Shown here one piece after another: positions 1 through 9,245 of a stretch of DNA of 39,240 nt (position 1 is the stretch's first letter; each line of letters starts with the position of its first letter). Under the pieces are notes generated by a model that did no database searches, was not told the origin of the DNA, and saw only the letters and a program-made list of their open reading frames with translations. The stretch is from Chitinophagaceae bacterium (lineage in GTDB: Bacteria; Bacteroidota; Bacteroidia; Chitinophagales; Chitinophagaceae), in assembly GCA_016710745.1 (NCBI GenBank), contig JADJVB010000008.1, positions 1-39,240 of the forward strand. The letters run 5' to 3'. Both the position numbers and the translations under genes were made by a program.

Positions 1-37
1 TTTCTATATAACCAACTAAAATAACTAAGAGGTAAAT

Positions 38-995
38 ATGAAATTACAAGAACAGTTTATAAACAAGATGAAAGTTAAAAACTATTCTGATGCAACAATT
101 AAAGCTTATTGGAGTTGGATATTTAAGTTCATTAAACATAATGGAACAAAACATCCATCTGAATTAACAGGTGAAATAAATAATTATATTACTTATCTTA
201 CTATCGTTAGAAAACTTGCACCTAAAACAATTAAGCAAGCTGGACATTCAATAATTTTTCTTTATCAAAAAAGTGCTTTGCCTGGATATCCCTTTTATTG
301 ATCTGCCAAAACCTAACAATAGAAAACTGCCGGTTTATCTTGGTGTTAATGAAGTTAAAAACTTACTGGCAAATTTAAGCGGAGTTGATAAACTGCAATC
401 TGAGCTAATGTATGCAAGCGGATTGCGTGTAAGTGAGGTTTGCAAACTGCGTGTTAAAGATATTGATTTTGATAATGATCAAATTATAATAGATAACGGT
501 AAAGGCTCTAAAGATAGAATTGTTAATCTTCCTGAATCTCTTATTCCAAAACTTTCTCATCATATACAAAAAGTGCAATTACTTTTTACTGAAGATATAA
601 GCAATCCAGATTTTAATGGTGTTCATCTACCAGCTGCAATTCAAAATAAATATCCATCACTAGCAAAAAGTTTTGAGTGGCAGTATCTATTCCCATCACA
701 AACACTTACTGCGGGAATAAGATTTTACAGATCAACTTCATCTGTGCAAAAAGCAATTTACAGCGCAACTAAAAAAGCTAAGATAAATAAAAAAGTAAGC
801 TGCCATTCATTAAGGCATAGTTACGCAACACACTTGTTGCAACGTGGATTTGATGTAAGAACTGTTCAGGAATTACTTGGTCATAAATCAATTCGTACAA
901 CACAAATTTATTTGCACATAAACGATAACGAAAAGCGTGAGGTGGATGATCTTCTGCAGGATAGCTCACCAAAAATTATAAGACTGGTTAGTTAA
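38..995 (+). CDS. intI: Integron integrase IntI (one frameshift)
   Basis: Tyrosine recombinase of the integron type, which joins attC and attI sites to capture or excise gene cassettes. The N-terminal part (38-301) and C-terminal part (273-995) are in different frames. Removing one A from the six-A run at 267-272 restores a protein of about 319 residues, close to the usual IntI length, reading YQKVLCLDIPFIDLPKP across the join. The integron-specific insert is clear around residues 195-222 (GVHLPAAIQNKYPSLAKSF), a segment ordinary phage integrases lack. The catalytic set is complete: Arg in ASGLRVSEV, Lys in GKGSKDR, His and Arg in HSLRHSY, His in LLGHKS and Tyr in QIYLH. The ATG follows an AGAGG ribosome site. 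The next gene starts directly after the stop codon. The break may be a sequencing error or true inactivation. The family call is firm. Confidence 0.93.
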
Positions 996-1202
996 ATGCC
1001 AACACATTACAATCGTAAAAAAAGAAAACACGGCGTTGGATATAGTGAAATATGTATCATTAAAAAAGTTAATTATGCAACTGCGCAGCGCAATAAAAAT
1101 AAGTTTGATTATATAGCAGATACACATCCGCCGCGCTTTGTTTTGAATGAAAAAATATTAAATTGGATTCCACAGTATGAAAAAGGATTACATAAAAAAT
1201 GA
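996..1202 (+). CDS. Small basic protein, possibly AlpA/helix-turn-helix-like
   Basis: A 68-residue lysine-rich protein starting immediately after the intI stop codon and overlapping the next gene by four bases (ATGA), so it appears translationally coupled to both. The C-terminal half (HPPRFVLNEKILNWIPQ) loosely resembles the wing and recognition part of AlpA/excisionase-type small DNA-binding proteins. That resemblance is weak and I would not assign a function. The tight packing intI - this gene - GpZ-like gene is the main reason to think the integrase sits inside the phage late operon rather than at a border with other DNA. Confidence 0.6.
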   Translation: MPTHYNRKKRKHGVGYSEICIIKKVNYATAQRNKNKFDYIADTHPPRFVLNEKILNWIPQYEKGLHKK

Positions 1203-1753
1203 TAAATATTAAAATGAATACCGCCAACACAATAAACTATCTTACCTCAATGCCGGATAATTTAAGAAAAGCACAGGTAAGCGCAACAAACAAAATGGCC
1301 GCCCAGGGTTTAACGCAAGCGCGTAAAGCTATTCGGGAAAGATATAATATCCAGCTAAAACATTTAACAGGTAAAAACTCACGCGGACAAACAATTACAC
1401 AGGTTAAAAAAACTTTTACTGATATTAAACCAGCTTTAATTATTGGATATGAAGAGGGATTATCACTCGGAAAATTTAAAGTAAAACAAAAACCCGAAGG
1501 TGTACAGGTCGAAGTTATTAAAGGATCACCTAAAATTATTAAACACGCATTTGGCCCAAAGATTGCCCGATTAGGAAAAGGAGTTTGGCAGCGCGTGGGT
1601 AAAGAACGCACGCCAATTGTAAGAAGATTAGGACCCGGCCCTGCAACAATGCTGCGTGCTCGTAAAGTATCTAAAACCGTAATAGATTTTGTAAACCAAA
1701 AATTCAAATCAATTATGGATCACGAAATAAAATATTTTCTTAAAATTAAATAA
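1199..1753 (+). CDS. Prophage minor tail protein Z (GpZ)-like
   Basis: A 184-residue basic protein with the GpZ/HK97 gp10-like pattern: an N-terminal helical region with AT-N-M and ARKAIRERYNI, a central beta-rich region, and the C-terminal RRLGPGPATML segment that in this family reads roughly R-L-x-G-P-S/A-x-x-x-M. Lambda Z-type proteins act at head-tail completion. Here it lies with the connector and portal genes. It overlaps the preceding 68-residue gene by four bases. About 240 bp without a recognisable gene follow before the next start. Confidence 0.7.
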   Translation: MINIKMNTANTINYLTSMPDNLRKAQVSATNKMAAQGLTQARKAIRERYNIQLKHLTGKNSRGQTITQVKKTFTDIKPALIIGYEEGLSLGKFKVKQKPEGVQVEVIKGSPKIIKHAFGPKIARLGKGVWQRVGKERTPIVRRLGPGPATMLRARKVSKTVIDFVNQKFKSIMDHEIKYFLKIK

Positions 1754-1994
1754 TGCAAAGTGCATTATCTTTAACAGAGCATAATGATTTTTGAAGCCGT
1801 TACGCTCTTCTTTTATCTACTTACTACCTTTTAAATCACTAACTTAAATTAACCATTGATACTTAATCCGCAAAAATCCCTCTGCACTATTTTGCGCTTT
1901 TCTAAATAGACTTCACACTAAAATTATTTTATAATGCCATCGGGAAAAATAAATATTCATTGATCACTGAACATTTAACACTGAGCATTTTAGA

Positions 1995-2552
1995 TTGAAT
2001 GAACCAAAAGTATTTTTAGCAGGCGATAAAATTGAGTGGACTGAAAGTCTATCTGATTATTTACCATCCGCTGGCTGGACTTTAAAATACATTCTCATTA
2101 ACTCGCTTAACCGTTATCCCTTCAATTCAATTGCCGATGGCGAATCCCACAAAGTAACTTTATTAAATGCAGATACAAATGCCTGGGTATCCGGTGATTA
2201 TCTTTTGCAACCTTATGTAGAAAACACAGACGGCACACAGGAGCTTTTACCTGTTCGATCTGTTACAATAAAACAAAATATAATTACCGCAACTACATAC
2301 GATTTTAGAACACACGCTAAAAAAACTTTAGAATCAATAGAAGCCGCAATAGAAAACCGTGCGGGCTCTGAAGCTATGAGCTTATCAATAACAACCCGCG
2401 GCGGCTCTACAAAAGCATTACAATATTTAACTCATAAAGAACTTATTGAAGCAAAAAACTATTATGAATATTTAGTTGAATCAGAATTACAACAAGAAAA
2501 AATAGAAGCCGGTATAGAGCCCGGTAATAAAATTTTAATATCATTTAAATAA
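1995..2552 (+). CDS. Putative head-tail adaptor with gpW-like C-terminal helices
   Basis: A 185-residue protein. The C-terminal half (HAKKTLESIEAAIENRAG, then LSITTRGGSTKALQYLTHKEL) matches a module common in lambda-like phages in which a helix with HA--TL-AIEA-IE is followed by a short beta hairpin and a helix beginning L--L. This module is usually found in small head-tail connector proteins near the portal gene. The N-terminal 85 residues look like a beta domain and I do not recognise them. The start is a TTG at 1995; there is no strong ribosome site, so the exact start is uncertain. Position two genes before the portal supports a head-completion role. Confidence 0.6.
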   Translation: MNEPKVFLAGDKIEWTESLSDYLPSAGWTLKYILINSLNRYPFNSIADGESHKVTLLNADTNAWVSGDYLLQPYVENTDGTQELLPVRSVTIKQNIITATTYDFRTHAKKTLESIEAAIENRAGSEAMSLSITTRGGSTKALQYLTHKELIEAKNYYEYLVESELQQEKIEAGIEPGNKILISFK

Positions 2553-2573
2553 TTTATCTAAAAGGAGCATCCA

Positions 2574-3068
2574 ATGAAAAAACTATCATTCTTATCGATC
2601 ATTTTTGCAGTTCTATTTTTAACTGCTTTTCAATCAATTAATGCGCAGGGCGTTGTTGGTGTTAAATCTTACAGTTTAGAAACAGTTTCAAACAGTGTTG
2701 ATGAATCTTACATAACCGGAAATTTTGCAAAACTTATTAAAGAATTTGGATGCAACAAAATTGATTCACTGGTTATTTCTGTTACTGTTGATGGTGAGGC
2801 AGATATTGATTCGCTTGAGTTTTATCCTTGCAACTGGACTATTGGCGGCACAAAAGTTTTAGGAACCGTTGTTCATCATACCGTTACTCTTAATGTTGCT
2901 GCCGCAGGCACCGGCACAGAAATATTACTTAATTCTAATCACGGAGTACAGCCAACAAGCTTTAGAGGTTTTGAGGGTTTTGCAATCCTTACAAGAGGCT
3001 CTGCATCCGGTAATGATCCTACGGATCCAAACAGCGGCAAAGTAACAATTGTTTTTTACGGAAGCTAA
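2574..3068 (+). CDS. Secreted protein between connector and portal genes
   Basis: A 164-residue protein with a clear Sec signal peptide: MKK followed by a hydrophobic stretch LSFLSIIFAVLFLTAF and a cleavage-like SINAQG site at about residue 25. An AAAGGAG ribosome site lies just before the ATG. The mature part is beta-rich (repeated V/T/D alternation, e.g. VISVTVDGEADIDSLEF) and resembles head-fibre or decoration proteins in style, but I recognise no named family. A secreted protein coded between head genes is unusual for a phage; several tail-region genes here share the same property. The function is unknown. Confidence 0.7.
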   Translation: MKKLSFLSIIFAVLFLTAFQSINAQGVVGVKSYSLETVSNSVDESYITGNFAKLIKEFGCNKIDSLVISVTVDGEADIDSLEFYPCNWTIGGTKVLGTVVHHTVTLNVAAAGTGTEILLNSNHGVQPTSFRGFEGFAILTRGSASGNDPTDPNSGKVTIVFYGS

Positions 3069-3073
3069 TTAAA

Positions 3074-4708
3074 ATGATTTTTGGAAAAGACAAACAACGT
3101 TTAGCAGATTTACAAAACACAGTTAGTGAGTTAACTGAAAAGTTAGGCACTGTAAAAACTGATGCCGTAAAAATTGTTGAGCGTAAATTTAATATGGCGG
3201 AAGTTGATAGACTTACTGCCGATTGGAATTCGTTTGTCTCTACATTTAATCGTGATGTTAGAATTGGCGGCTCTACATTAATCGCACGTGCGCGTGAACT
3301 TTATCAAAATGATCCTCACGCTAAAAAAATTACACGCAATTTTGTACGCGGCATAATCGGTTCAAACGGTTTTGTATTGCGTAATAAAGCAGGCGAGTGG
3401 AAGCAGATCGGTAACGAATGGAAGTTTGAACTTGATACGCTCGCAAACAGCAAAATAAATGAAGCCTGGTATCAATACGGTATTAACAAACATATCTGTA
3501 TTGAAGGTGATCAAACATCACGCGCTTATTCTGCAACTAATTTGCAAACTGCTTTTGTTGATGGTGAAGTTTTTATTCGTATGCTTAAAGGCAAAAGCTA
3601 TAATGATTATGGATTTACAACACAGGTTATTACTGCTGAACGTGTTGATTGGAAATTAAATAAAGATTTACCTAATGGTAATTATATTGTTATGGGTATA
3701 GAAGTTACCAAACAATATAAAAAAGTTGCTGTGTGGGTTCGCAAAGGTGATCCTAAATCCGAAGTTGATTACGGTTATAACTGGTCTGCCGAATATGACC
3801 GCATACCGATTGAACAAATTATTCATCTATTCAAAAAAGAAACTGTACACCAGCTACGCGGCATTACACAGCTTGCACCCGTTGGCATTAGATTAAAGAT
3901 GCTTTACGGTATTGAAGAGGCCGCGCTTGTTAGATTGCGCGCTTCTGCAAATGTGCCGTGGGTTTATGAAGAAATTCCAAACCAAATGGGCGGCAGCGGT
4001 TCGCTTGCGTCTGTTGGTCAAGCTAAAGATGCGAGCGGTAATCAGGTAATGGATTCTGATACAGGCGGAATATTAACCGCGCCAAAGGGGTACCAGGTTA
4101 AATCACTTGAATCTGATTTTCCATCCGCAACTTACGATCCATTTAAAAAAGGAATATTACATTCTATTGCTGCCGGTACCGAGCAGGAATATGCCGCTGT
4201 TAGTGGTGATTGGAATGGATATAATTATTCAGTATCACGCGCCGCTAATGAAGATCCACGCGATGTGCATAAAGAAAATCAAACGTGGTTTTCTGAGCAG
4301 TGCGAAAATATTCTTTTTGCAAATTGGTTAGAAATGGCACTGATGAGCGATATGCTTAAACTGCCTATTATTAAGTTTGATAAATTTAATCGTCCTTATT
4401 TCTTTGGCCGCCGCTGGCAATACGCAAATCCAACTGATGAAATGAACTCTAATATACTTGGATTGCAGTCATTCCAAAAAACATTCGAATCAATACTAGC
4501 TGATCAGGGTTTGGATTTAGAAGAGCAATTGGATCAAATAGCAAGCGAACAAAAATTATTTAAATCAAAAGGATTAGAAGCTCTTTATACTTTGTTAATG
4601 ACTAAGTACTCCGGCATCCAATCAAATCAGCAATCAAACAATAATAACAATTCCAGCAATGGAAACGGTAACGGAAAAGCTAAACACTTACTTACGGAGT
4701 TTATGTAA
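3074..4708 (+). CDS. Phage portal protein, lambda family
   Basis: A 544-residue portal protein of the lambda gpB type. It forms the dodecameric ring at one capsid vertex through which DNA enters and leaves. Diagnostic stretches are the N-terminal KITRNFVRGIIGSNGFVL, the central VITAERVDWKLN, HLFKKETVHQLRGITQLAPV and the SRAANEDPRD region with an aromatic-rich stretch before it. The C-terminus ends in a polar Asn/Ser/Gly tail. It overlaps the following protease-capsid gene by one base (TAATG). The partner large terminase is of the matching GpA type. Confidence 0.95.
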   Translation: MIFGKDKQRLADLQNTVSELTEKLGTVKTDAVKIVERKFNMAEVDRLTADWNSFVSTFNRDVRIGGSTLIARARELYQNDPHAKKITRNFVRGIIGSNGFVLRNKAGEWKQIGNEWKFELDTLANSKINEAWYQYGINKHICIEGDQTSRAYSATNLQTAFVDGEVFIRMLKGKSYNDYGFTTQVITAERVDWKLNKDLPNGNYIVMGIEVTKQYKKVAVWVRKGDPKSEVDYGYNWSAEYDRIPIEQIIHLFKKETVHQLRGITQLAPVGIRLKMLYGIEEAALVRLRASANVPWVYEEIPNQMGGSGSLASVGQAKDASGNQVMDSDTGGILTAPKGYQVKSLESDFPSATYDPFKKGILHSIAAGTEQEYAAVSGDWNGYNYSVSRAANEDPRDVHKENQTWFSEQCENILFANWLEMALMSDMLKLPIIKFDKFNRPYFFGRRWQYANPTDEMNSNILGLQSFQKTFESILADQGLDLEEQLDQIASEQKLFKSKGLEALYTLLMTKYSGIQSNQQSNNNNNSSNGNGNGKAKHLLTEFM

Positions 4709-6741
4709 TGGAAATAAAATTTAAAGATTTAGACGGTAAAGAATTAGAAGTAAAAGAACTTAATCCAAATCACTTTGGCGGAATGGTATCACGCCAATCT
4801 GCAATTTTAGATCGTGCCAAAACTGATGAACAGATTAACGAGGGCATAGACACGATCGCAACTACAGAAGATCCCGCAATGGTTGTTGATTGGGATAACT
4901 GGCGAATGATTCGTGAAATACTTCCAATGAAATATGTTGTAATGCCGGATAATAATAAAGCACCGTTATTAAATGCTCATAACCGTGGTAAGATTGAAGA
5001 TGTTGTTGGCTCTGCATTCGATTGGAAAACAGAAGATTCTTACTTGCTAAGTAAAACACTTATTAGCGAAGCTGAACCGGCTATAAGGCAAAAAGTTAAA
5101 GAAGGTCATATTGATTCCGTATCTATTGGCTATTTAACTGATGTTTCTAAAACTATTGAAATACCAAAAGGTAAATCAGTAACGGTTGATGGTACCGAAT
5201 ACAAAAACGATTTTGAAGATAACACACCATTAGTTGTGCGTACCTGGTGGAAGATTAAGGAATTATCATTAGTGCCAATTGGTGCTGATGCCGCCGCAAA
5301 ATTTAGAGCTGAACTTCAGGGAAAAAATAAAATTACCTCTGAGGATCCTGAATTACAAAAGAAATTAGATGAACTACAAAAAGAAATTACAAACGTAAAA
5401 AACTTAAATCAGGACTTAAACATTAAATTAAATGAAAGAGGTAATCCTATGAGCGAACCTATCGTTCCTACTCCTGAAGAAATCAGGAAACAAGATCGAG
5501 AAAGAATTGCAAATTTAGAAGCAATTGCATCTCGTTTTTCTAATGCTTACAAGGGCGGCAAAGAAGCTCTTGATGCTGAATTAAAAAAAGCAATTAATTC
5601 AGATGTTACTGTTGATCAATTCCGTGCAACAGTTTTTAATAACTATGATGAATCAAAACCGCTTGATCAGCCTGTTACTACAGCGGGTATGAGTAAATCT
5701 GATATTGAAAACTTTTCTGTTGCAAGATTGCTTAAAGCAGAAGTTGCTTTTAAATCAGGCAATATGCGTGCTTATGATGAATTCAAAGCCGGCAAGGAAA
5801 AAGAAATTGTTGATGCAATAACTGAAAAAGCTAATAACGAATCCGGTATTTCTGCAAAAGGTTTGTTATTACCTGCGGAAATAGTTAGCAGAATGCGTGC
5901 TCAGGAATTAAGCAAAAGAACTTTAACTGTTGCAAGTTCTGCATCAGCTGGTTATTTGGTTGGTACTGATCATCTTGGCGGTGAGTTTATCGGCTTACCT
6001 CGCAACACTCTTGTTGCTGGTCAGTTAGGCTGCAGAATGATATCCGGATTAAAAGGAAACATCGATGTTCCTAAACAGTTAACTGCCGGTACATTCGCGT
6101 GGGGATCAGAAAACTTTGCAAGTGTTGATGCTGATCTTACTCTTGGTCAGGTTACTGCTTCACCAAAAGAAGGTAAAGCTTCTATGACTTACGGACGTAA
6201 GTTATTCCTCCAATCAGATCCAAATGTTGAATCTATTGTTGTTAATGATCTTAACTCAATTGCAAAAATTGGTTATGATTATGCGGTAATAAACGGTGCG
6301 GGCGGCAGCGCGCCAACCGGTGTATTAAATACATCCAACGTTGGTGATGTTGTTGGTGCTTCTTTGGATTGGGATGCAATACTTGAATTTGAATCTGATA
6401 TTGCATTGGCAAATCTTGATGAAGCTGCATTAAAGTTTGGCGGTAATGCTGCAACAAGAGCAATCTTAAAAGGCAGATTAAAGTCAGCTGGTGTTTCTGG
6501 TTACTTAATGGATGGCGGAACTGTTAACGGATATCCAATGGTTGTATCTAATCAATTCCCATCGCAAACTTTAGCTTTTGGTGATTGGTCAAAAGTGTGG
6601 ATGCTTGATTGGTCAATGTACGATATACTTGTTAATCCTTACAAGGATAACACTGGTAACGTAACGATCGTAATATTCGTTTATGCAGATGTTCAGGTTG
6701 CTTTACCTGCTGCATTAACAGTTGCAAATGATGTTGATTAA
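4708..6741 (+). CDS. HK97-type prohead protease fused to major capsid protein
   Basis: A 677-residue fusion. The first ~200 residues are a caudovirus prohead protease, with the catalytic His in LLNAHNR (about residue 92) and Ser in DSVSIGY (about residue 137). Residues ~220-320 form a charged, helical scaffold-like segment (LQKKLDELQKEITNVKNLNQ). The rest is the HK97-fold major capsid protein, including TVASSASAGYLVGTDHLGG, the P-loop-like internal beta strands and the C-terminal QVALPAALTV. In many phages these are two or three genes. Here one frame encodes protease, scaffold and shell, so maturation should cleave its own capsid subunit free. A stable hairpin follows the stop codon. Confidence 0.93.
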   Translation: MEIKFKDLDGKELEVKELNPNHFGGMVSRQSAILDRAKTDEQINEGIDTIATTEDPAMVVDWDNWRMIREILPMKYVVMPDNNKAPLLNAHNRGKIEDVVGSAFDWKTEDSYLLSKTLISEAEPAIRQKVKEGHIDSVSIGYLTDVSKTIEIPKGKSVTVDGTEYKNDFEDNTPLVVRTWWKIKELSLVPIGADAAAKFRAELQGKNKITSEDPELQKKLDELQKEITNVKNLNQDLNIKLNERGNPMSEPIVPTPEEIRKQDRERIANLEAIASRFSNAYKGGKEALDAELKKAINSDVTVDQFRATVFNNYDESKPLDQPVTTAGMSKSDIENFSVARLLKAEVAFKSGNMRAYDEFKAGKEKEIVDAITEKANNESGISAKGLLLPAEIVSRMRAQELSKRTLTVASSASAGYLVGTDHLGGEFIGLPRNTLVAGQLGCRMISGLKGNIDVPKQLTAGTFAWGSENFASVDADLTLGQVTASPKEGKASMTYGRKLFLQSDPNVESIVVNDLNSIAKIGYDYAVINGAGGSAPTGVLNTSNVGDVVGASLDWDAILEFESDIALANLDEAALKFGGNAATRAILKGRLKSAGVSGYLMDGGTVNGYPMVVSNQFPSQTLAFGDWSKVWMLDWSMYDILVNPYKDNTGNVTIVIFVYADVQVALPAALTVANDVD

Positions 6742-6775
6742 TTCTTAGTTCTTTTCTCCTGTTAGTTAGTTGGTT

Positions 6776-6800
6776 GCGGCGGTCTTAATGGCCGCCGTTT
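6776..6800 (+). terminator. Stem-loop after capsid gene
   Basis: An eight-base-pair stem (CGGCGGTC with GGCCGCCG) and a five-base loop TTAAT, followed by TTT. It is the most G+C-rich spot between the capsid gene and the next ORF. The T-run is short, so this is either a partial terminator tuning capsid versus downstream expression or an mRNA 3'-end stabiliser. Confidence 0.55.
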
Positions 6801-6860
6801 ATAAACAAAAAAAAACTCTTAAATAATAACTTTCTTAAATATAACAGAAGGAATACCGTA

Positions 6861-7214
6861 ATGGTAGAAAAAATCGATCCTAAAGAAGTTGCAAAAGTTG
6901 AAATGCTTTTAGCTCTTAAACCTCATAATGCAAAACCTGCAGGCGAACTTATTGTAAGACGCATTAAGCCGGGTGAAAAATATAAACAATCCGGTTTAGA
7001 AAAAGTTGAAGCTGTTTCTTACGGATTTGCAACAAGGAATCTGGAAGCAAAGGTGCCCGAAAATAAAAAACGTACAGTTGAATCGGCAGCCAAAATTAAG
7101 GCAATTAAACCATTGCATCAGTTAATAACTGAGCAGAATGAGGCTATTGTTAGCGCTCTTGAAAAATTTGGCAAGACAATGGAATTGCTTGCAGAAAAAA
7201 TAAATAAAAAATAA
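6861..7214 (+). CDS. Head-region protein of unknown function
   Basis: A 117-residue basic protein directly downstream of the capsid gene, with a GAAGGAAT ribosome site. The first half is rich in Lys/Pro/Glu, with VRRIKPGEKYKQSG; the last 35 residues form a predicted amphipathic helix (EQNEAIVSALEKFGKTMELLAEKI). I do not recognise the family. The stop codon TAA is directly followed by the ATG of the next gene. The position suggests a small head-completion or decoration protein. Confidence 0.6.
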   Translation: MVEKIDPKEVAKVEMLLALKPHNAKPAGELIVRRIKPGEKYKQSGLEKVEAVSYGFATRNLEAKVPENKKRTVESAAKIKAIKPLHQLITEQNEAIVSALEKFGKTMELLAEKINKK

Positions 7215-7538
7215 ATGAGTTCAATTTTTGAAAATATGAATAGTGTTTTCCGTAACAGCCGATGCGCTTTGTCTGAGGCTGTTACGTTTAAATTAAATAG
7301 TGGTGCAACTGCCAAAACTATTTATGTAAATTTTTTTAATGAAGCAAGTGAAGCGCCTTTTGGCGAATCAAATATTACTCGTAAAGAACCTATGTGTATG
7401 GCTAATACTGATGATGTAAGTACCTGCGTTCCTAATCAATCTCAGATTATTAGAAACGGAGTTACTTATTATATCGCAAAATCAGATCCCGATGATGATG
7501 GTGAAACAGTTTTATACTTAAGTAAAAATCAATATTAA
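7215..7538 (+). CDS. Putative head-tail joining (head closure) protein
   Basis: A 107-residue beta-rich protein that begins immediately at the previous stop codon. Its C-terminal pattern (GVTYYIAKSDPDDDGETVLY) resembles small head-closure proteins of the gpFII / head-tail joining class, which usually end with a strand-turn-strand of the form G-x-Y-x-V-x-x-x-x-x-D-x-x-G-x-x-x-L. Its position two genes before the tail tube fits. The assignment rests on pattern and synteny, not on a clear family match. Confidence 0.55.
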   Translation: MSSIFENMNSVFRNSRCALSEAVTFKLNSGATAKTIYVNFFNEASEAPFGESNITRKEPMCMANTDDVSTCVPNQSQIIRNGVTYYIAKSDPDDDGETVLYLSKNQY

Positions 7539-7540
7539 TT

Positions 7541-8005
7541 ATGGCATTACCAAACTCTTTAGATAATCAAATTACAGCGGCTATGAAAACCCGTTTTGAA
7601 TCTATTGCTGCAGGCGGTGATTATAATTATGCTTATGAAAAGGTTTATGATGATCTGCCCGGCGGCAATGCCTCTGTGCCCGAAAGTATTGCAAGGGCTA
7701 TAAATTTAAGAGATAATAACCAGGCTTTAGATGGAACTCGTGAACAGGTTAATGATACTTTACACGATGTGCGATATACAAAATTAGTTGATATAATTGG
7801 TCGTGGATATACTGGTGCGGAATTAAGAAAAATGCTAAATGATGTTATGAAATCTATTGGTCAGGATTTAACCTGGGGCGGATTAGCATTCCACACAGAA
7901 TTTGTAAATGCGCGCCGCAACGGTCGCGATGCTTATGAAAATATTATATCCGATTGGACCATTGAAATTGATATAATCTTTAGAAAAAATGCGTGGAGTT
8001 TATGA
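7541..8005 (+). CDS. Putative tail terminator / minor tail U-like protein
   Basis: A 154-residue protein with the usual tail-terminator layout: an N-terminal helix (DNQITAAMKTRFESIAAGG), a loop with the description-like VYDDLPGG segment, a central helical portion and a C-terminal strand TIEIDIIFRKNAWSL. In lambda and HK97 the terminator caps the tail tube and sits just upstream of the major tail gene, as here. Its stop codon overlaps the next start in ATGATG. No single diagnostic motif is visible. Confidence 0.55.
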   Translation: MALPNSLDNQITAAMKTRFESIAAGGDYNYAYEKVYDDLPGGNASVPESIARAINLRDNNQALDGTREQVNDTLHDVRYTKLVDIIGRGYTGAELRKMLNDVMKSIGQDLTWGGLAFHTEFVNARRNGRDAYENIISDWTIEIDIIFRKNAWSL

Positions 8006-8196
8006 TGAACGAACGATTAAATACAAAACCCGAATTGAAAGTAGATTTTAGCAATCCTCTTCCGGGTTCTTACATAATTAAAGATGGTAAGCTTTTACCA
8101 AACTTAGATGATGAAGCAATGTTACAAAGATCAAAAGTCAAAAATCAAAATTCAAAAGAAGGTGATTTAAAGACTGATGATAAAAGCGAAAAATAA
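8002..8196 (+). CDS. Small protein, C-terminus encoded by intergenic-type repeat
   Basis: A protein of about 64 residues overlapping the previous stop codon; the start could be the ATG at 8002 or 8005. The N-terminal half (FSNPLPGSYIIKDGKLLPN) looks like a real conserved core. The last third (RSKVKNQNSKEG) is encoded by the low-complexity A-rich repeat AAAATCAAAATTCAAAAG, which occurs elsewhere in this window in non-coding DNA. The gene lies between tail terminator and tail tube, a usual place for small tail-completion proteins. Its function is unknown. Confidence 0.55.
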   Translation: MMNERLNTKPELKVDFSNPLPGSYIIKDGKLLPNLDDEAMLQRSKVKNQNSKEGDLKTDDKSEK

Positions 8197-8235
8197 AATT
8201 TTTGAATTTTGAATTTTTAATTTTTAATTGAGGTA
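8197..8235. repeat. Low-complexity T-rich repeat
   Basis: The stretch TTTTTGAATTTTGAATT followed by TTTAATTTTTAATTG repeats is a mirror form of the A-rich repeat at 8130-8160. Such repeats are typical intergenic filler in FCB-group genomes. Together with the copy in the preceding gene it forms a loose inverted repeat around the end of that gene. Confidence 0.6.
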
Positions 8236-8238
8236 AAG

Positions 8239-9183
8239 ATGGATAGATATAATAAAGGTTTAATCCTTGTAAAATTAGAAACAGAGTATGGATCAGATCC
8301 AACACCAACTGTTGCGGCAAATGCTCTTATTACGCAAGGTATGCCAACGTTTGAAGTTATTAACAGCCCATTGGAACGTAACATTCCACTTGCACACTTT
8401 GGCAAAGTTGCACCAATTAATGTGGGCGAAGGTATTAAACTGAATTTTGTAACAGAAGTAAAAGGCTCTGGCTCGCTTGGTGTTGCAAGCCGTTACGGAT
8501 GCCTATTACGCGCTTCTAACTTTACCGAAGCTGTTAGCGCAGGCGCAAGCGTTTCTTACACTCCAAACAGTACAATGGAAGGCGAATCTGTTACGCTGTG
8601 GTTTTATGCTGATACAACCCTGCACAAAGTAACCGGCTGCGTTGGTAGTTTTCAGATTAAATTAATTACAAACCAAATTGCAGTATTCGAATGGACTTTT
8701 ACAGGATTATATGCAGGCTCCGGGCACGCATCAACTGTTACTTTTCCCGCTGCAACGCACGAAGCTATTGCTCCTAATGTTTGGCGCCGTGCAGAATTTA
8801 CTTATAACAGTGCCAGCCAAACAATACAAGAACTTACTTTTGATGTTGGTAACGAAGTTGCGAAGCGTTTAGATGCAAATGCAACTTATGGTGTAAGCCG
8901 TTATTATGTAAAAGATAGACTTGCAAAAGGCAATATGATGATGGAAAAAGTTGCGCTTGCAACTCTTAATCCCTGGTCAGTTTCTGATGCCAGTACACAA
9001 TATGCAGTATCGGTTGTTGCGGGTGTTACTGCAGGAAACATCTGTACAATTGAAGCTACAGGCTTAACATTAGAGCCGCCAAAATATGCGGATAAAGAAA
9101 ACATTCAAATGTGGGATTTAGCTTTTAGCATTAATCCAACGGTTACAGTTGGTAATAACGAAATAGTATTAACCTTCACTTAA
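8239..9183 (+). CDS. Major tail tube protein
   Basis: A 314-residue beta-rich protein. The N-terminal ETEYGSDPTPTVAANAL motif is typical of long-tail tube subunits that begin with a K-x-E-x-x-Y-G-x-x-x-x-P pattern. The middle contains GCVGSFQIKL and AVFEWTFTGLY, strands seen in tail tube proteins of lambda-type siphophages. A GAGGTAAAG ribosome site precedes the ATG. The two-frame tail chaperone and the tape measure follow, the canonical order for a siphophage tail module. Confidence 0.85.
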   Translation: MDRYNKGLILVKLETEYGSDPTPTVAANALITQGMPTFEVINSPLERNIPLAHFGKVAPINVGEGIKLNFVTEVKGSGSLGVASRYGCLLRASNFTEAVSAGASVSYTPNSTMEGESVTLWFYADTTLHKVTGCVGSFQIKLITNQIAVFEWTFTGLYAGSGHASTVTFPAATHEAIAPNVWRRAEFTYNSASQTIQELTFDVGNEVAKRLDANATYGVSRYYVKDRLAKGNMMMEKVALATLNPWSVSDASTQYAVSVVAGVTAGNICTIEATGLTLEPPKYADKENIQMWDLAFSINPTVTVGNNEIVLTFT

Positions 9184-9245
9184 AATTGCACAGAGCATAG
9201 GGTTTTGCGCTTAGCGCATTGCCCTTTGCACTTTGCGGAGAATAT

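Noticed and set aside
987..993. GTTAGTT at the end of intI as an att core
   Set aside because: It lies in coding sequence, has no paired arm nearby and is too short to support a site.
1754..1994. The 240-bp gap after the GpZ-like gene as a hidden attC or promoter
   Set aside because: I could not find paired arms, a core pair or clear promoter boxes there.
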